From: an uncultured Clostridia bacterium
GTDB taxonomy: Bacteria; Bacillota; Clostridia; Oscillospirales; Feifaniaceae
Length of the DNA: 54,007 nt
Assembly (NCBI GenBank): GCA_904420075.1
Contig: CAJFTX010000005.1
Location: 1 to 54,007 of the forward strand
Direction of reading: 5' to 3'
This document shows, one piece after another, positions 9,788 through 17,657 of this stretch (its first letter is position 1; every line of letters begins with the position of its first letter). The translations under genes were made by a program, and so were the position numbers. The notes below the pieces were generated by a model. The model was not told the origin of the DNA. It worked only from the letters and a program-made list of their open reading frames with translations, and searched no databases.

Positions 9788-11341
9788 ATGCCGGAAGTTA
9801 TGAACATCATACTGCCCATCATCGGCGTGTTTGTTGGATTGTTAATCGGTGCTTTCATCGGAATTACTTATAGAAAACGCGTGGCGGAGGCGAAGATCGG
9901 CTCCGCTGAAGTTGAAGCGACACGTCTGATTAATGAGGCCATCAAAAACGCAGAGAGCAAAAAGAAGGAGATTCTCCTTGAGAGCAAGGAGGAAGTGCTC
10001 AAGAACAAGGCCGAGGCCGACCGCGAGATCAAGGAGCGGCGGGATGAGGTCAAGCGGCAGGAGAAGCGGATGCTCCAGAAGGAGGAGACGCTCGACCGCA
10101 AGACCGAGCAGGTGGAGCACAAGACCGAGCAGCTGACGAGGAAACTCGCGGAGGCGGAGAAGGTGAACGCCCGCGCGGAGGAGACGCTCAAGAAGCAGTG
10201 GGAGAAGCTGGAGGAGATCTCCGGCTTCACCGTGGAGCAGGCCAAGGAGTATATGCTCCAGAATCTGGAGCGCGAGATCCAGCACGACTACGCGATGCGG
10301 CTGCGCGAGGCGGAGCAGCGGGTGAAGGAGGAGAGCGGGCAGAAGGCCCGCGAGATCGTCACCATGGCGATCCAGAAGTACGCGGCCGACTATGTGGCGG
10401 AGGCGACCGTGTCGGTTGTACCGCTGCCGAGTGACGACATGAAGGGCCGGATCATCGGCCGCGAGGGGCGGAACATCCGCACCATTGAGACGCTGACCGG
10501 CGTCGACCTCATCATTGACGACACGCCCGAGGCGATCACCGTCTCGAGCTTTGACCCGGTGCGCCGCGAGGTGGCGCGGCAGTCGCTCGAGCGGCTGATC
10601 CACGACGGGCGGATTCACCCGGCGAAGATTGAGGAGACGGTGGAGAAGGTTCGCCGCGACATCGACGCCGTGATCAAGCAGGAGGGCGAGCGCGCCGCGT
10701 TCGACACCGGCGTGCACGGGCTGCACCCCGAGCTTGTCAAGCTGCTCGGCCGGCTGAAGTACCGCACGAGTTACGGGCAGAATGTGCTGCAGCACTCGAT
10801 CGAGGTGGCGCACATCGCGGGCATCATGGCCGCCGAGCTCGGCGTGGACGTGGCCTACGCCAAGCGCGCGGGTCTGCTGCACGACATCGGCAAGGCGCTC
10901 GACCACGAGATGGAGGGCTCCCACGTCGAGATCGGCGTGGAGGTCGCGCGCAAGTACAAGGAGAACGACAACATCATCCACGCGATCCAGGCGCACCACG
11001 GCGACGTGGAGCCAAAGACGGTGGTGGCCTGTCTGGTGCAGGCGGCGGACGCCGTGTCGGCGGCGCGGCCGGGCGCCAGACGGGAGAATCTCGAGGCGTA
11101 TATCAAGCGGCTTGAGAAGCTGGAGGAGATCGCCTGCTCGTTTGACGGGGTGGAGCGCAGCTTTGCGATCCAGGCCGGACGCGAGATCCGTATCATGGTG
11201 ACGCCGGAGAAGGTCGGGGACGACCAGATGGTGCTGCTCGCCCATGACATTGTCAAGCGGGTGGAGGATGAGCTCGAATACCCGGGCCAGATCAAGGTCC
11301 ATCTCGTGCGGGAGAGCCGCGCGATCGATTACGCGAAGTAG
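9788..11341 (+). CDS. rny: Ribonuclease Y
   Basis: A membrane-anchored endoribonuclease that starts mRNA decay in Gram-positive bacteria. The 517 residues show the standard order: one N-terminal membrane helix (about 6-26), a long charged coiled coil (about 35-200), a KH RNA-binding domain with [12 protein letters not shown], and an HD domain whose metal pair is H365-D366 in [11 protein letters not shown]. The C-terminal domain ends [15 protein letters not shown], as in the family. The start is certain: AGGAGG lies 6 bases before ATG 9788. A terminator follows, and ymdB is the next gene, the order known from Bacillus. Confidence 0.97.
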   Translation: MPEVMNIILPIIGVFVGLLIGAFIGITYRKRVAEAKIGSAEVEATRLINEAIKNAESKKKEILLESKEEVLKNKAEADREIKERRDEVKRQEKRMLQKEETLDRKTEQVEHKTEQLTRKLAEAEKVNARAEETLKKQWEKLEEISGFTVEQAKEYMLQNLEREIQHDYAMRLREAEQRVKEESGQKAREIVTMAIQKYAADYVAEATVSVVPLPSDDMKGRIIGREGRNIRTIETLTGVDLIIDDTPEAITVSSFDPVRREVARQSLERLIHDGRIHPAKIEETVEKVRRDIDAVIKQEGERAAFDTGVHGLHPELVKLLGRLKYRTSYGQNVLQHSIEVAHIAGIMAAELGVDVAYAKRAGLLHDIGKALDHEMEGSHVEIGVEVARKYKENDNIIHAIQAHHGDVEPKTVVACLVQAADAVSAARPGARRENLEAYIKRLEKLEEIACSFDGVERSFAIQAGREIRIMVTPEKVGDDQMVLLAHDIVKRVEDELEYPGQIKVHLVRESRAIDYAK

Positions 11342-11374
11342 GCGGGAGCGCCTGCGGCGCGGGAGATTTGTTTG

Positions 11375-11408
11375 GCGCCTTCAAAGCGGTTGCTTTGAGG
11401 GCGCTTTT
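11375..11408 (+). terminator. Rho-independent terminator after rny
   Basis: A 13-bp stem (GCGCCTTCAAAGC with GCTTTGAGGGCGC, one G-T pair), four-base loop, then TTTT. Confidence 0.8.
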
Positions 11409-11785
11409 CCAAATCGGGAGCCGCGAGAGGGACAGACGGGTGCGGGAGATGGAGCGGCACTGCGGGATACGGGGCGGAGACCGGCGTTGAGAACTGTGAG
11501 GAGCGGGACTGACGGACGCTGTCGGAGATGGGGACTCTGCGAAGCGGAGTTGCCGTGAGTTCCGCCGGGGGCCGGTCTGCGGCCGGCGGCGGTGAGCGCC
11601 TGTGCGTCCCGCTCGCGCCCCGGTCCGGGATGCGCGGGTGGGGGCCCCTGAGAGGGCGGCACGCGCGGCTCTCGCTCTTCTGCGAGGCCGGGGGATACGG
11701 CGCGGGTTTCCGCTCCATAGACGCGTATAGGACTGCGGACGGACGTCCGGAGCGGCGCCGCATAGATTTTCTAGGGAGGACTCGG
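11409..11785 (+). other. Intergenic region, no gene seen
   Basis: About 375 bases of GC-rich sequence between the rny terminator and ymdB. Open frames run through it but have no ribosome site or protein-like composition. A GC-rich inverted repeat is centred near 11575. No consensus promoter was found, and none of the structured-RNA blocks seen at 3841 or 16028 occur here. Confidence 0.4.
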
Positions 11786-12556
11786 ATGAGAATTTTGTGT
11801 ATTGGAGATGTTGTCGGACCCTGCGGCCGGAAATTTTTGGAGCGGAAGCTCTGGAATCTCCGGCGGGAGCGGCACATAGATATGGTGGTGTGCAACGGGG
11901 AGAACGTCTCGAGCGGAAACGGAATTCTGCCCTGCGACGCGGACGCGCTCTTCGCCGCGGGGTGCGACGTGCTGACCACGGGCAACCACGTCTTTCAGCG
12001 GCGGGAGATCTACGACTATCTCGACGACCGGCGGGAGATTGTCCGCCCGGCGAACTATCCGGCGGCCTGCCCCGGGCAGGGCTACTGCTATTACGAGACG
12101 CCGGTGGCGCGGGTCGCGGTTTTGAACCTGATGGGCACGGTCTATCTGGAGCCACTGGAGTCGCCCTTTGACCGGGCGGACCAGATTCTCGAAGGGCTGC
12201 GGGCGGATGTGATTCTGGTCGATTTCCACGCGGAGGCGACCAGTGAGAAGAAGGCGCTCGGCTACTATCTCGACGGGCGGGTGACGGCTGTCTTCGGGAC
12301 CCACACCCATGTGCAGACGGCGGACGAGCGGGTGCTCGAGCGGGGGACGGGGTACATCACCGATCTCGGCATGACCGGGGCCTACCACTCGGTGCTCGGG
12401 ATCAAGACGGAGATCATCGTCGAGAAGTTCCGCACCCACATGCCGAACCGCTTTTTTCAAGCGGAGGGAGAATGTGAGATGTGTGGTATCATTCTGACGG
12501 TTGACGAGAAGAGCGGCAGGACCGATACGATAGAGAGAATCGCACTGCGCGGCTGA
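11786..12556 (+). CDS. ymdB: YmdB-family metallophosphoesterase
   Basis: A 256-residue calcineurin-like phosphoesterase of the YmdB/TIGR00282 family, which hydrolyses 2',3'-cyclic nucleotides and controls biofilm and sporulation-linked expression in Bacillus. Metal ligands seen: D8 in CIGDVVG, N39/E41 in CNGENVSSG, N72-H73 in TTGNHVF, H155 in DFHAEATSEK, and H180/H182 in GTHTHVQTAD. The end part contains GMTGAYHSVLGI as expected. GGGAGGA lies 5 bases before the ATG. The position behind rny fits the usual rny-ymdB pairing, although a terminator and about 440 bases lie between. Confidence 0.95.
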   Translation: MRILCIGDVVGPCGRKFLERKLWNLRRERHIDMVVCNGENVSSGNGILPCDADALFAAGCDVLTTGNHVFQRREIYDYLDDRREIVRPANYPAACPGQGYCYYETPVARVAVLNLMGTVYLEPLESPFDRADQILEGLRADVILVDFHAEATSEKKALGYYLDGRVTAVFGTHTHVQTADERVLERGTGYITDLGMTGAYHSVLGIKTEIIVEKFRTHMPNRFFQAEGECEMCGIILTVDEKSGRTDTIERIALRG

Positions 12557-12866
12557 GCCCGGGCGCGGGGCCGCGCCTGAAGCTGCGGCCGGATTTTGAG
12601 AGGAGCCGGGTCTCCCGGCATGCCGGGACAGGGGCGCACCGGTTGCAGGGGGCTCGGGGAGGACCCGCGCGCCGCGCCTGCTGCGAGGCGGCGGGGAGCA
12701 GCTCTGAGGAGTTTTTGGTGTGGAGCGCGTTTTGACAGATGTCTGGGGGTTCCGCGGAACCCGCCGTGTGCGCCGGTCTCCGGTGGCGCGGAGCGGGAGA
12801 CGGAGAGTTCGGTTTGTGTATCGGGGAGAACCGGTACGGTGAATGGACAGGAGAGAGGAGAGCCGG
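12557..12866 (+). other. Intergenic region, no gene seen
   Basis: About 310 GC-rich bases between ymdB and pgeF. A hairpin GGCGCGG/CCGCGCC just after the ymdB stop could stop transcription but has no T run. Nothing else could be supported. Confidence 0.35.
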
Positions 12867-13745
12867 ATGAGCTTTTTTTATGAGGAGAGAGAGGGCGTGC
12901 TGCTGCTGCGGTGCAGGGAGCTGCTGGAGGCGGGGGCGGCGCACGCCTTCTCCACCCGGATCGGCGGGGTGTCGAAGGGCCCGTTTGAGAGTCTCAACCT
13001 GGGACTTTCGCGCGGGGACGCGCCGGAGGCGGTCGAGGAGAACTACCGCCGCTTTCTCTCGGCGGCCGGAGTGCAGGCGCCGGTCTGCCGGGTGCGGCAG
13101 GTGCACGGCGCGGTGGTGCACGAGGCGCCGGAACAGAACGCGCGGCCGGAGCCGGGCGTCTCCCCCCTTTTCGGCGGGCTTGCGCCGCGGGACGGGGACG
13201 GCCTGATGACCGACAGAGTCGGGGTGCCGCTCATGGTCTACTACGCCGACTGTATGCCGGTGCTGCTCTGCGACCCGGTGCGGCGGGTCTGCGCCGCGGT
13301 GCACTCGGGCTGGCGCGGGACGGTGCTGCGCATTGCGGCGGAGGCGGTCCGGCGGATGGGCGAGCGGTACGGCAGCGCGCCGGGCGACATTTTGGCGGCG
13401 ATCGGCCCCTCGGCGGGCCCGCTGCGCTACGAGGTGAGCGAGGAGGTCGCGGCGCAGTTCGAGGCGGCGTTCGGCGCTGCGAGCGGCGTTGTGCTGCGGC
13501 GGGCGGAGGAGGCCCGGGGCAGATATGAGGGGCTCTCCGGGGCGGGCGAATTTGTGCGGCCGCACGTCGACCTCTGGCGGGCGGCGCAGCGCGCGCTTGC
13601 GGACGCGGGGGTGCCGGAGGGACAGATTTTGATCAGCGGGATCTGTACCGTGTCGGAACCCGAGCGGTACTTCTCGCACCGGGTGATGGGGGACCGGCGG
13701 GGCAACGGCGCCGCCGTGATTGCGCTGGAGGAGGAGAGAGGATGA
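12867..13745 (+). CDS. pgeF: PgeF/YfiH-family laccase-domain protein
   Basis: Member of the YfiH (DUF152, multicopper polyphenol oxidase-like) family. In other bacteria these proteins remove misincorporated amino acids from peptidoglycan precursors or act on purine nucleosides. The protein has 292 residues. Signatures: HAFSTRIGGVSKGPF near residue 29, RQVHGAVV with the first ligand His, YYADCMPVLLCD with the Cys ligand, and AAVHSGWRGT with the third ligand His, followed by GPSAGPLRYEV. The ATG at 12867 is used because GAGAGGAG stands 6 bases before it; an in-frame ATG at 12843 has none. It overlaps the next gene by four bases (ATGA). Confidence 0.92.
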   Translation: MSFFYEEREGVLLLRCRELLEAGAAHAFSTRIGGVSKGPFESLNLGLSRGDAPEAVEENYRRFLSAAGVQAPVCRVRQVHGAVVHEAPEQNARPEPGVSPLFGGLAPRDGDGLMTDRVGVPLMVYYADCMPVLLCDPVRRVCAAVHSGWRGTVLRIAAEAVRRMGERYGSAPGDILAAIGPSAGPLRYEVSEEVAAQFEAAFGAASGVVLRRAEEARGRYEGLSGAGEFVRPHVDLWRAAQRALADAGVPEGQILISGICTVSEPERYFSHRVMGDRRGNGAAVIALEEERG

Positions 13746-15259
13746 GAAAGAGACTGCTTGCGCTGCTGCTCGGCGGCGCGCTGCTTTTTGGCTGCACCGG
13801 CTGTGTGCAGAGCGTGCAGACGCTGGCGGGAGCGGCCGAGGAGACCGAGCAGCCCGCCGAGGTCGAGCGGGTGAACCGGATCGGCATCCCCTACCGGGCG
13901 GACAGCACCTTGAATCCGCTGACGGCGGAGAACGAGTTCAACTTTGAGGCGTCGCTGCTGATCTACGACTGCCTCTACGATGTGGATGAGAATTTTGCGG
14001 CGACGCCGAAGCTCGCGACCGCCTCGACCGCGGACGGGGTGAACTACACGCTGCTGCTGCGGGAGGGGGTGCGCTTCCACGACGGGAGCGAGCTTACCTC
14101 CGACGATGTGGTGGCCACCCTCAACCGGGTGAAAAACACCGAGAGCAGCCCCTACCACGCGCGGATGGCCCATGTGAAGACGGTGGAGACGAGCGGGACG
14201 CACGCGGTGAATATCACCCTCGACCGGGTGGACTACCGCTTCCCCGCCTGTCTCAATATCCCGATTGTGAAAGACGGCAGTGTGAAGGACGGCGCGGCGG
14301 GCAGCGGACGGTACCGCCCCGAGGGGGAGACGCTCGTGACAAACGAGGACTGGGCGTTCCGCACGGGGGAGTTCTCGATTGGGACGGTGGACCTTGTGAA
14401 CATCGAGGACTACGACGCGCTGGTGGACCAGGCGGGGACGGGGGAGATCTCGGCCTTTAAGCTGACCGACGAGGATTTTTCCCGCGTGTCGCTGCCGGGC
14501 GGCTTTGCCTCCAAGGCGATCGCGACAAACGAGCTCGTCTATCTCGGGGTGAATCTGAAGAACCGGCATCTCGGCGCGGCGGAGTTCCGGCGGGCGCTGA
14601 GCCTCTCGGTCGACCGGGGGGAGATTCTGGAGGATGTGCTCCAGAAGAACGGCTACGTCACCCAGTCGATTATAAACCCGTCCTACCAGTATTTCAGCAC
14701 GGCGGCGGCCGCGCAGTTCGGCGCGGAGAAGGCGGACAGCCTGCTCACGGCGCTCGGCTACACCTACGGCGGGGACGGGGCGCTGCTCTCGGGCGGAGAG
14801 CAGGTCTCGCTGCGCCTCGTGGCGCCGGAGGGGAGCCTCGGCGCGGTGGCCGAGCGGGTGACGGCACAGCTCACAGAGGCGGGGATTGCGGTGGAGCTCT
14901 CGCTGCTGCCTGCCTCGGAGTACCGCACCGCGCTCAGCCGGAAGAATTTTGATCTGTATCTCGCGGAGTGCAAGCTCTCCCCGGACATGGACGCGGGGGT
15001 ACTGGTCGGCTCCGGCGCGGCGCTGAACTACGGGGGCTACGCCTCAGAGGAGATGGACGCCGCGGTGCAGGCGGTGCGCGAGGCGGCCGACGAGGAGACG
15101 CTGCGGGCCGCGGTATCGGCTGAGGTGACGCTCACGGCGCGGGATATGCCGGTGGTGCCGCTCTACTTCAACACGGCGACGCTGCTCACACGGCAGAAGT
15201 ACGGCCTGCAGATGAATCCGACGCCCTACGGCTTCTTTACGGGGCTGGAGGTGAGCTGA
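13742..15259 (+). CDS. Peptide/nickel-type ABC substrate-binding lipoprotein
   Basis: A 505-residue solute-binding protein of family 5 (SBP_bac_5; OppA/DppA/NikA group). The N-terminus is a lipoprotein signal peptide with candidate lipobox Cys at 18 (LFGC) or 21 (CTGC). The mature part shows NPLTAENEFN, the family motif VRFHDGSELTSDDVVATLNR around 113-132, and the ending ARDMPVVPLYF. It would sit on the outer face of the membrane. No permease or ATPase genes are next to it, so it is an orphan that must use a distant transporter or act as a sensor. It is coupled to pgeF by a 4-base overlap, which hints at peptide or muropeptide uptake, but this is only context. Confidence 0.88.
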   Translation: MRKRLLALLLGGALLFGCTGCVQSVQTLAGAAEETEQPAEVERVNRIGIPYRADSTLNPLTAENEFNFEASLLIYDCLYDVDENFAATPKLATASTADGVNYTLLLREGVRFHDGSELTSDDVVATLNRVKNTESSPYHARMAHVKTVETSGTHAVNITLDRVDYRFPACLNIPIVKDGSVKDGAAGSGRYRPEGETLVTNEDWAFRTGEFSIGTVDLVNIEDYDALVDQAGTGEISAFKLTDEDFSRVSLPGGFASKAIATNELVYLGVNLKNRHLGAAEFRRALSLSVDRGEILEDVLQKNGYVTQSIINPSYQYFSTAAAAQFGAEKADSLLTALGYTYGGDGALLSGGEQVSLRLVAPEGSLGAVAERVTAQLTEAGIAVELSLLPASEYRTALSRKNFDLYLAECKLSPDMDAGVLVGSGAALNYGGYASEEMDAAVQAVREAADEETLRAAVSAEVTLTARDMPVVPLYFNTATLLTRQKYGLQMNPTPYGFFTGLEVS

Positions 15260-15264
15260 AAAGG

Positions 15265-15294
15265 AACTCCCCGGGACGGCCGTCCCGGGGAGTT
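15265..15294 (+). terminator. Terminator-like hairpin
   Basis: A 13-bp stem (AACTCCCCGGGAC with its complement) closing GGCC, followed by TGTGCTG rather than a clean T run. It ends the pgeF operon. Confidence 0.6.
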
Positions 15295-15487
15295 TGTGCT
15301 GTTCTGGAGGAGCTGCCGCACCCTGCTCGGAGCAGATGGACCGGAGCGGTGACGGAGGAAACCGCGCCTCCCTGATCGCGCCTGCGGCGGGCCGACTACT
15401 GGGAGAACTGCAACGGTCCGAGGGTTTGCTTTCCGGCGGGATGGCTGTCTTTGCGCGCAGGTGGATGCGGCGAACTACCTCCGTCGC

Positions 15488-15937
15488 CTAAAGGGTCGGA
15501 TCAGCGCCAAACCAGGTCTGAATTTCGTTTTTGTCGGTGCAGGGCGAGATCCAAGCGACGCCGAAGGTGTACTTCGCAGTTTTAGTGGAGGGGAGCAGCT
15601 CATACTGCACACCGTCCGTCAGATAGCCGTTTTCGTAGTCATATGTGGCGCAGCCGGACTCCCCCTCCATGCCGAGTGAGAGCTTCGTATCGCCCTTGTA
15701 GAAACTCTTGAGCTCCAGCCGTTCACCGGAGTTTATATCGTCCCGTGCCGAGGGGCGGTGTCCCTCGATCCGACAGGAGAGCAGGTGTGGCCGCCCGTCC
15801 GGGAGAAGGGGGACGCGGAGCAAAAACCGGCCTTTGACGTCCGGACACAGCCGGTCGGGTGCGCGGGGAACAAGCTCATAGGGGATCGGGACGCCGTCCA
15901 GGCGGACGGTGATACGGCCGAGCGGAGTGGAAAGCAT
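15488..15937 (-). CDS. Hypothetical protein
   Basis: A 149-residue protein of unknown function. It has no signal peptide or membrane segment. The composition (many short strands, VRLDGVPIPYELVPRAP near the start, TYDYENGYLTDGVQYEL in the second half) suggests a small beta-rich domain. The frame runs open far upstream, but the ATG at 15937 is the real start because GGGAGG lies 7 bases before it and the upstream part is RNA element B. It is transcribed away from that element, just as the gene at 3245-3802 is from element A; the two proteins do not resemble each other. Confidence 0.65.
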   Translation of the reverse strand: MLSTPLGRITVRLDGVPIPYELVPRAPDRLCPDVKGRFLLRVPLLPDGRPHLLSCRIEGHRPSARDDINSGERLELKSFYKGDTKLSLGMEGESGCATYDYENGYLTDGVQYELLPSTKTAKYTFGVAWISPCTDKNEIQTWFGADPTL

Positions 15938-16018
15938 GGAGAAACCTCCCGTTTTTTTGATTGTAACACAGCGCTCCGGCGGAGGGAAGGCCGGAATCTT
16001 TTTTACCGGCCGGACTTG

Positions 16019-16027
16019 TGATATAAT
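16019..16027 (+). promoter_or_regulatory. Extended -10 promoter of RNA element B
   Basis: TGATATAAT, an extended -10 (TGN + TATAAT at 16022-16027), with a T-rich rather than consensus -35. The first conserved helix begins at the same distance as in element A. Confidence 0.6.
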
Positions 16028-16295
16028 AAAAACCCAAGCCGCTAACGAAATCGGAGATTTCGAGCGGGTACCCCGGAACTTTGATCTGTGCAGAAAGGCC
16101 GCTTGTGCGGCGAACGACGGGTTTCGCCCGCCTGGAAGCGCCAGGGAACTCCCTTTCTGGCAGAATAACCTCACAGAGTGGGAGCAAAAATCGAAAGGTT
16201 CGGCCGTTTCGGAGAACACCCGCTGCAACAACAGGAGCAGTCGCTCCTCCGGGCGGCTTTGTTCCTGTGGTACGAAAGTCACGCCTGCGGGCGCA
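16028..16295 (+). ncRNA. Structured RNA element B (unassigned family, paralogue of element at 3841)
   Basis: Second copy of the intergenic RNA. Helices: P1 CCGCT (16039-16043) with AGCGG (16063-16067); inside it, after AAC on one side and G on the other, P2 GAAATC/GATTTC with a GGA loop. P3 is CAGAAAGG (16091-16098) with CCTTTCTG (16152-16159), enclosing three small hairpins. Three bases later comes the conserved block 16163-16216 (GGGAGC, TTCGGCC, TTTCGGAGAA). After 14 bases a terminal helix ACAGGA (16231-16236) pairs with TCCTGT (16263-16268). Element order and spacings equal those of copy A while helix sequences differ in paired fashion. A small CGCC/GGCG hairpin closes the 3' side at about 16282-16293. 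The next gene appears to have its own promoter, which favours a free-standing RNA, but a leader role remains open. Confidence 0.6.
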
Positions 16296-16299
16296 GAAA

Positions 16300-16345
16300 G
16301 CGGGGAAGGTTTTCGAAAAAAACCTTCCCCGCCGTGTGATACAAT
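16300..16345 (+). promoter_or_regulatory. Hairpin plus extended -10 in front of yhaO
   Basis: A 14-bp inverted repeat (16300-16313 with 16319-16332) forms a strong stem without a following T run. It is followed at once by TGATACAAT (16337-16345), an extended -10 that repeats most of the element B promoter (TGTGATAYAAT). This looks like an RNA 3' hairpin followed by a separate promoter for the yhaO/yhaN pair. Confidence 0.45.
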
Positions 16346-16376
16346 ATCCCGGCTACAAGTGGGAGGAGAGAGAAGA

Positions 16377-17657
16377 ATGAGAATTTTACAACTTTCAGAC
16401 GCGCACCTGGAGAGTCCGCTCTCCTCGCTGCCGCGGGAGAAGGCGCAGATCCGCCGGGCGGAGCTGCGCGGCACCCTCTGCCGCGCGATTTTGGAGGCGG
16501 AGAAGGAGGGCTGCGCGCTCGCGCTGCTGCCGGGCGACCTCTTCGACCAGAACTTCGCCTCGGAGGCGACGGTGGCGGCGCTCTGCGAGGCGTTCCAGAA
16601 GGCGGGCGGCGTGCGGTTTTTCATCGCGCCGGGCAACCATGATCCCCTGGGGCCGCGCTCGCCCTACCGCTTTGCCGAGTGGCCGGAGAACGTCCATATT
16701 TTTAAAAAGCCGGAGATGGAGGAGGTCGCCCTCACCCTCGGGGGGGAGGAGGTCTCGGTCTGGGGCTGCGCGGGGCTGCCCCGGCCCTACGACCGGGAGC
16801 CGCTGCGGGGCTTTGCGGTGCGGGACCGCGCGCGGCTGAACCTCGGCTGCGTGCACGGGTATGTCACCGGGGCGCGGGCGGTGCCCTACGGCCCGATCGC
16901 GCCGGAGGAGATCAGAGCTTCCGGGCTCGACTACCTCGCGCTCGGCCATGTGCACTCCTACCTGCCGCCGCGCGCGGCGGGCGGCACCGTCTACGGCTAC
17001 GCCGGCTGTCTCGAGGGGCGGGGGTTCGACGAGTGCGGCCCGAAGGGGCTGCTGCTGCTCGAGGTGGAGAAGGGCGCGGTGCGGCACAGTTTTCGGCCCT
17101 TCTCGGCGCGGCAGGTGCACCGGATCGTGGTGGACGTCACGGGCGCGCGCACGAGCGAGGCGGCGGCCGAGCGGTGCGCGGCAGCGGCGGCGGCGCACCG
17201 CGACGGGACCGAGCTCCCGGAGGGCATCCCGCCGGAGCTGCTGGACGATAAGGGCGGGGTGGACCTCTCGCGGCTGCGGGACGCGCACGGCCGCTGGCGC
17301 GGCTTTCTGCCGGGCGAGGCGGAGCGGCCGCTCCCCGGCGAGCGGGTGGAGCCGCGGGACCTCGTCCGCTTTGAGCTGACGGGCGAGCTCCCGCCCGAGG
17401 CGGAGATCGATCCCGCGACCGTCTCGGCGCTCGCGGGGGACTACTTCCACTGCGAGGTGGAGCTGCTGGCGCGGCGGGCGGTCGACTACGGGGAGATCGC
17501 GAAGGAGAGCACGCTCACGGGCGAATTTGTGCGGGCCTGCCTCGATGCGCGGGAGCGGGCTCAGACGGCGGAGGAGCGGGAGCGGGCGGAGCTCGCGCTG
17601 GAGTATGGATATGCGGCGCTCACGGGCAGAAAGGTGGAGGCGGATGGTTGTCATTGA
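16377..17657 (+). CDS. yhaO: DNA repair exonuclease, YhaO/SbcD-like metallophosphoesterase
   Basis: A 426-residue Mre11/SbcD-type nuclease subunit of the YhaO branch. Metal-site motifs: LSDAHLESPL (D8, H10), LLPGDLFDQ, APGNHDPLG, LGCVHGYV and ALGHVHSY. The C-terminal part (after about residue 270) is the longer helical domain of this branch. With the ATPase that follows it would process DNA ends or hairpins; in Bacillus the homologues are named YhaO and YhaN. GGGAGGAGAG precedes the ATG. The stop lies inside the next gene (14-base overlap), so the two are coupled. The gene stands directly behind RNA element B. Confidence 0.9.
   Translation: MRILQLSDAHLESPLSSLPREKAQIRRAELRGTLCRAILEAEKEGCALALLPGDLFDQNFASEATVAALCEAFQKAGGVRFFIAPGNHDPLGPRSPYRFAEWPENVHIFKKPEMEEVALTLGGEEVSVWGCAGLPRPYDREPLRGFAVRDRARLNLGCVHGYVTGARAVPYGPIAPEEIRASGLDYLALGHVHSYLPPRAAGGTVYGYAGCLEGRGFDECGPKGLLLLEVEKGAVRHSFRPFSARQVHRIVVDVTGARTSEAAAERCAAAAAAHRDGTELPEGIPPELLDDKGGVDLSRLRDAHGRWRGFLPGEAERPLPGERVEPRDLVRFELTGELPPEAEIDPATVSALAGDYFHCEVELLARRAVDYGEIAKESTLTGEFVRACLDARERAQTAEERERAELALEYGYAALTGRKVEADGCH

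Noticed and set aside
8031-11302. Long minus-strand open frames opposite the chorismate synthase-like gene and rny
   Set aside because: The plus strand has strong motifs and ribosome sites; the minus frames show no recognisable protein features.
15488-16636. Extension of the minus-strand hypothetical gene to a start at 16636
   Set aside because: The upstream half would cross RNA element B and the yhaO start; the ATG at 15937 has a proper ribosome site.
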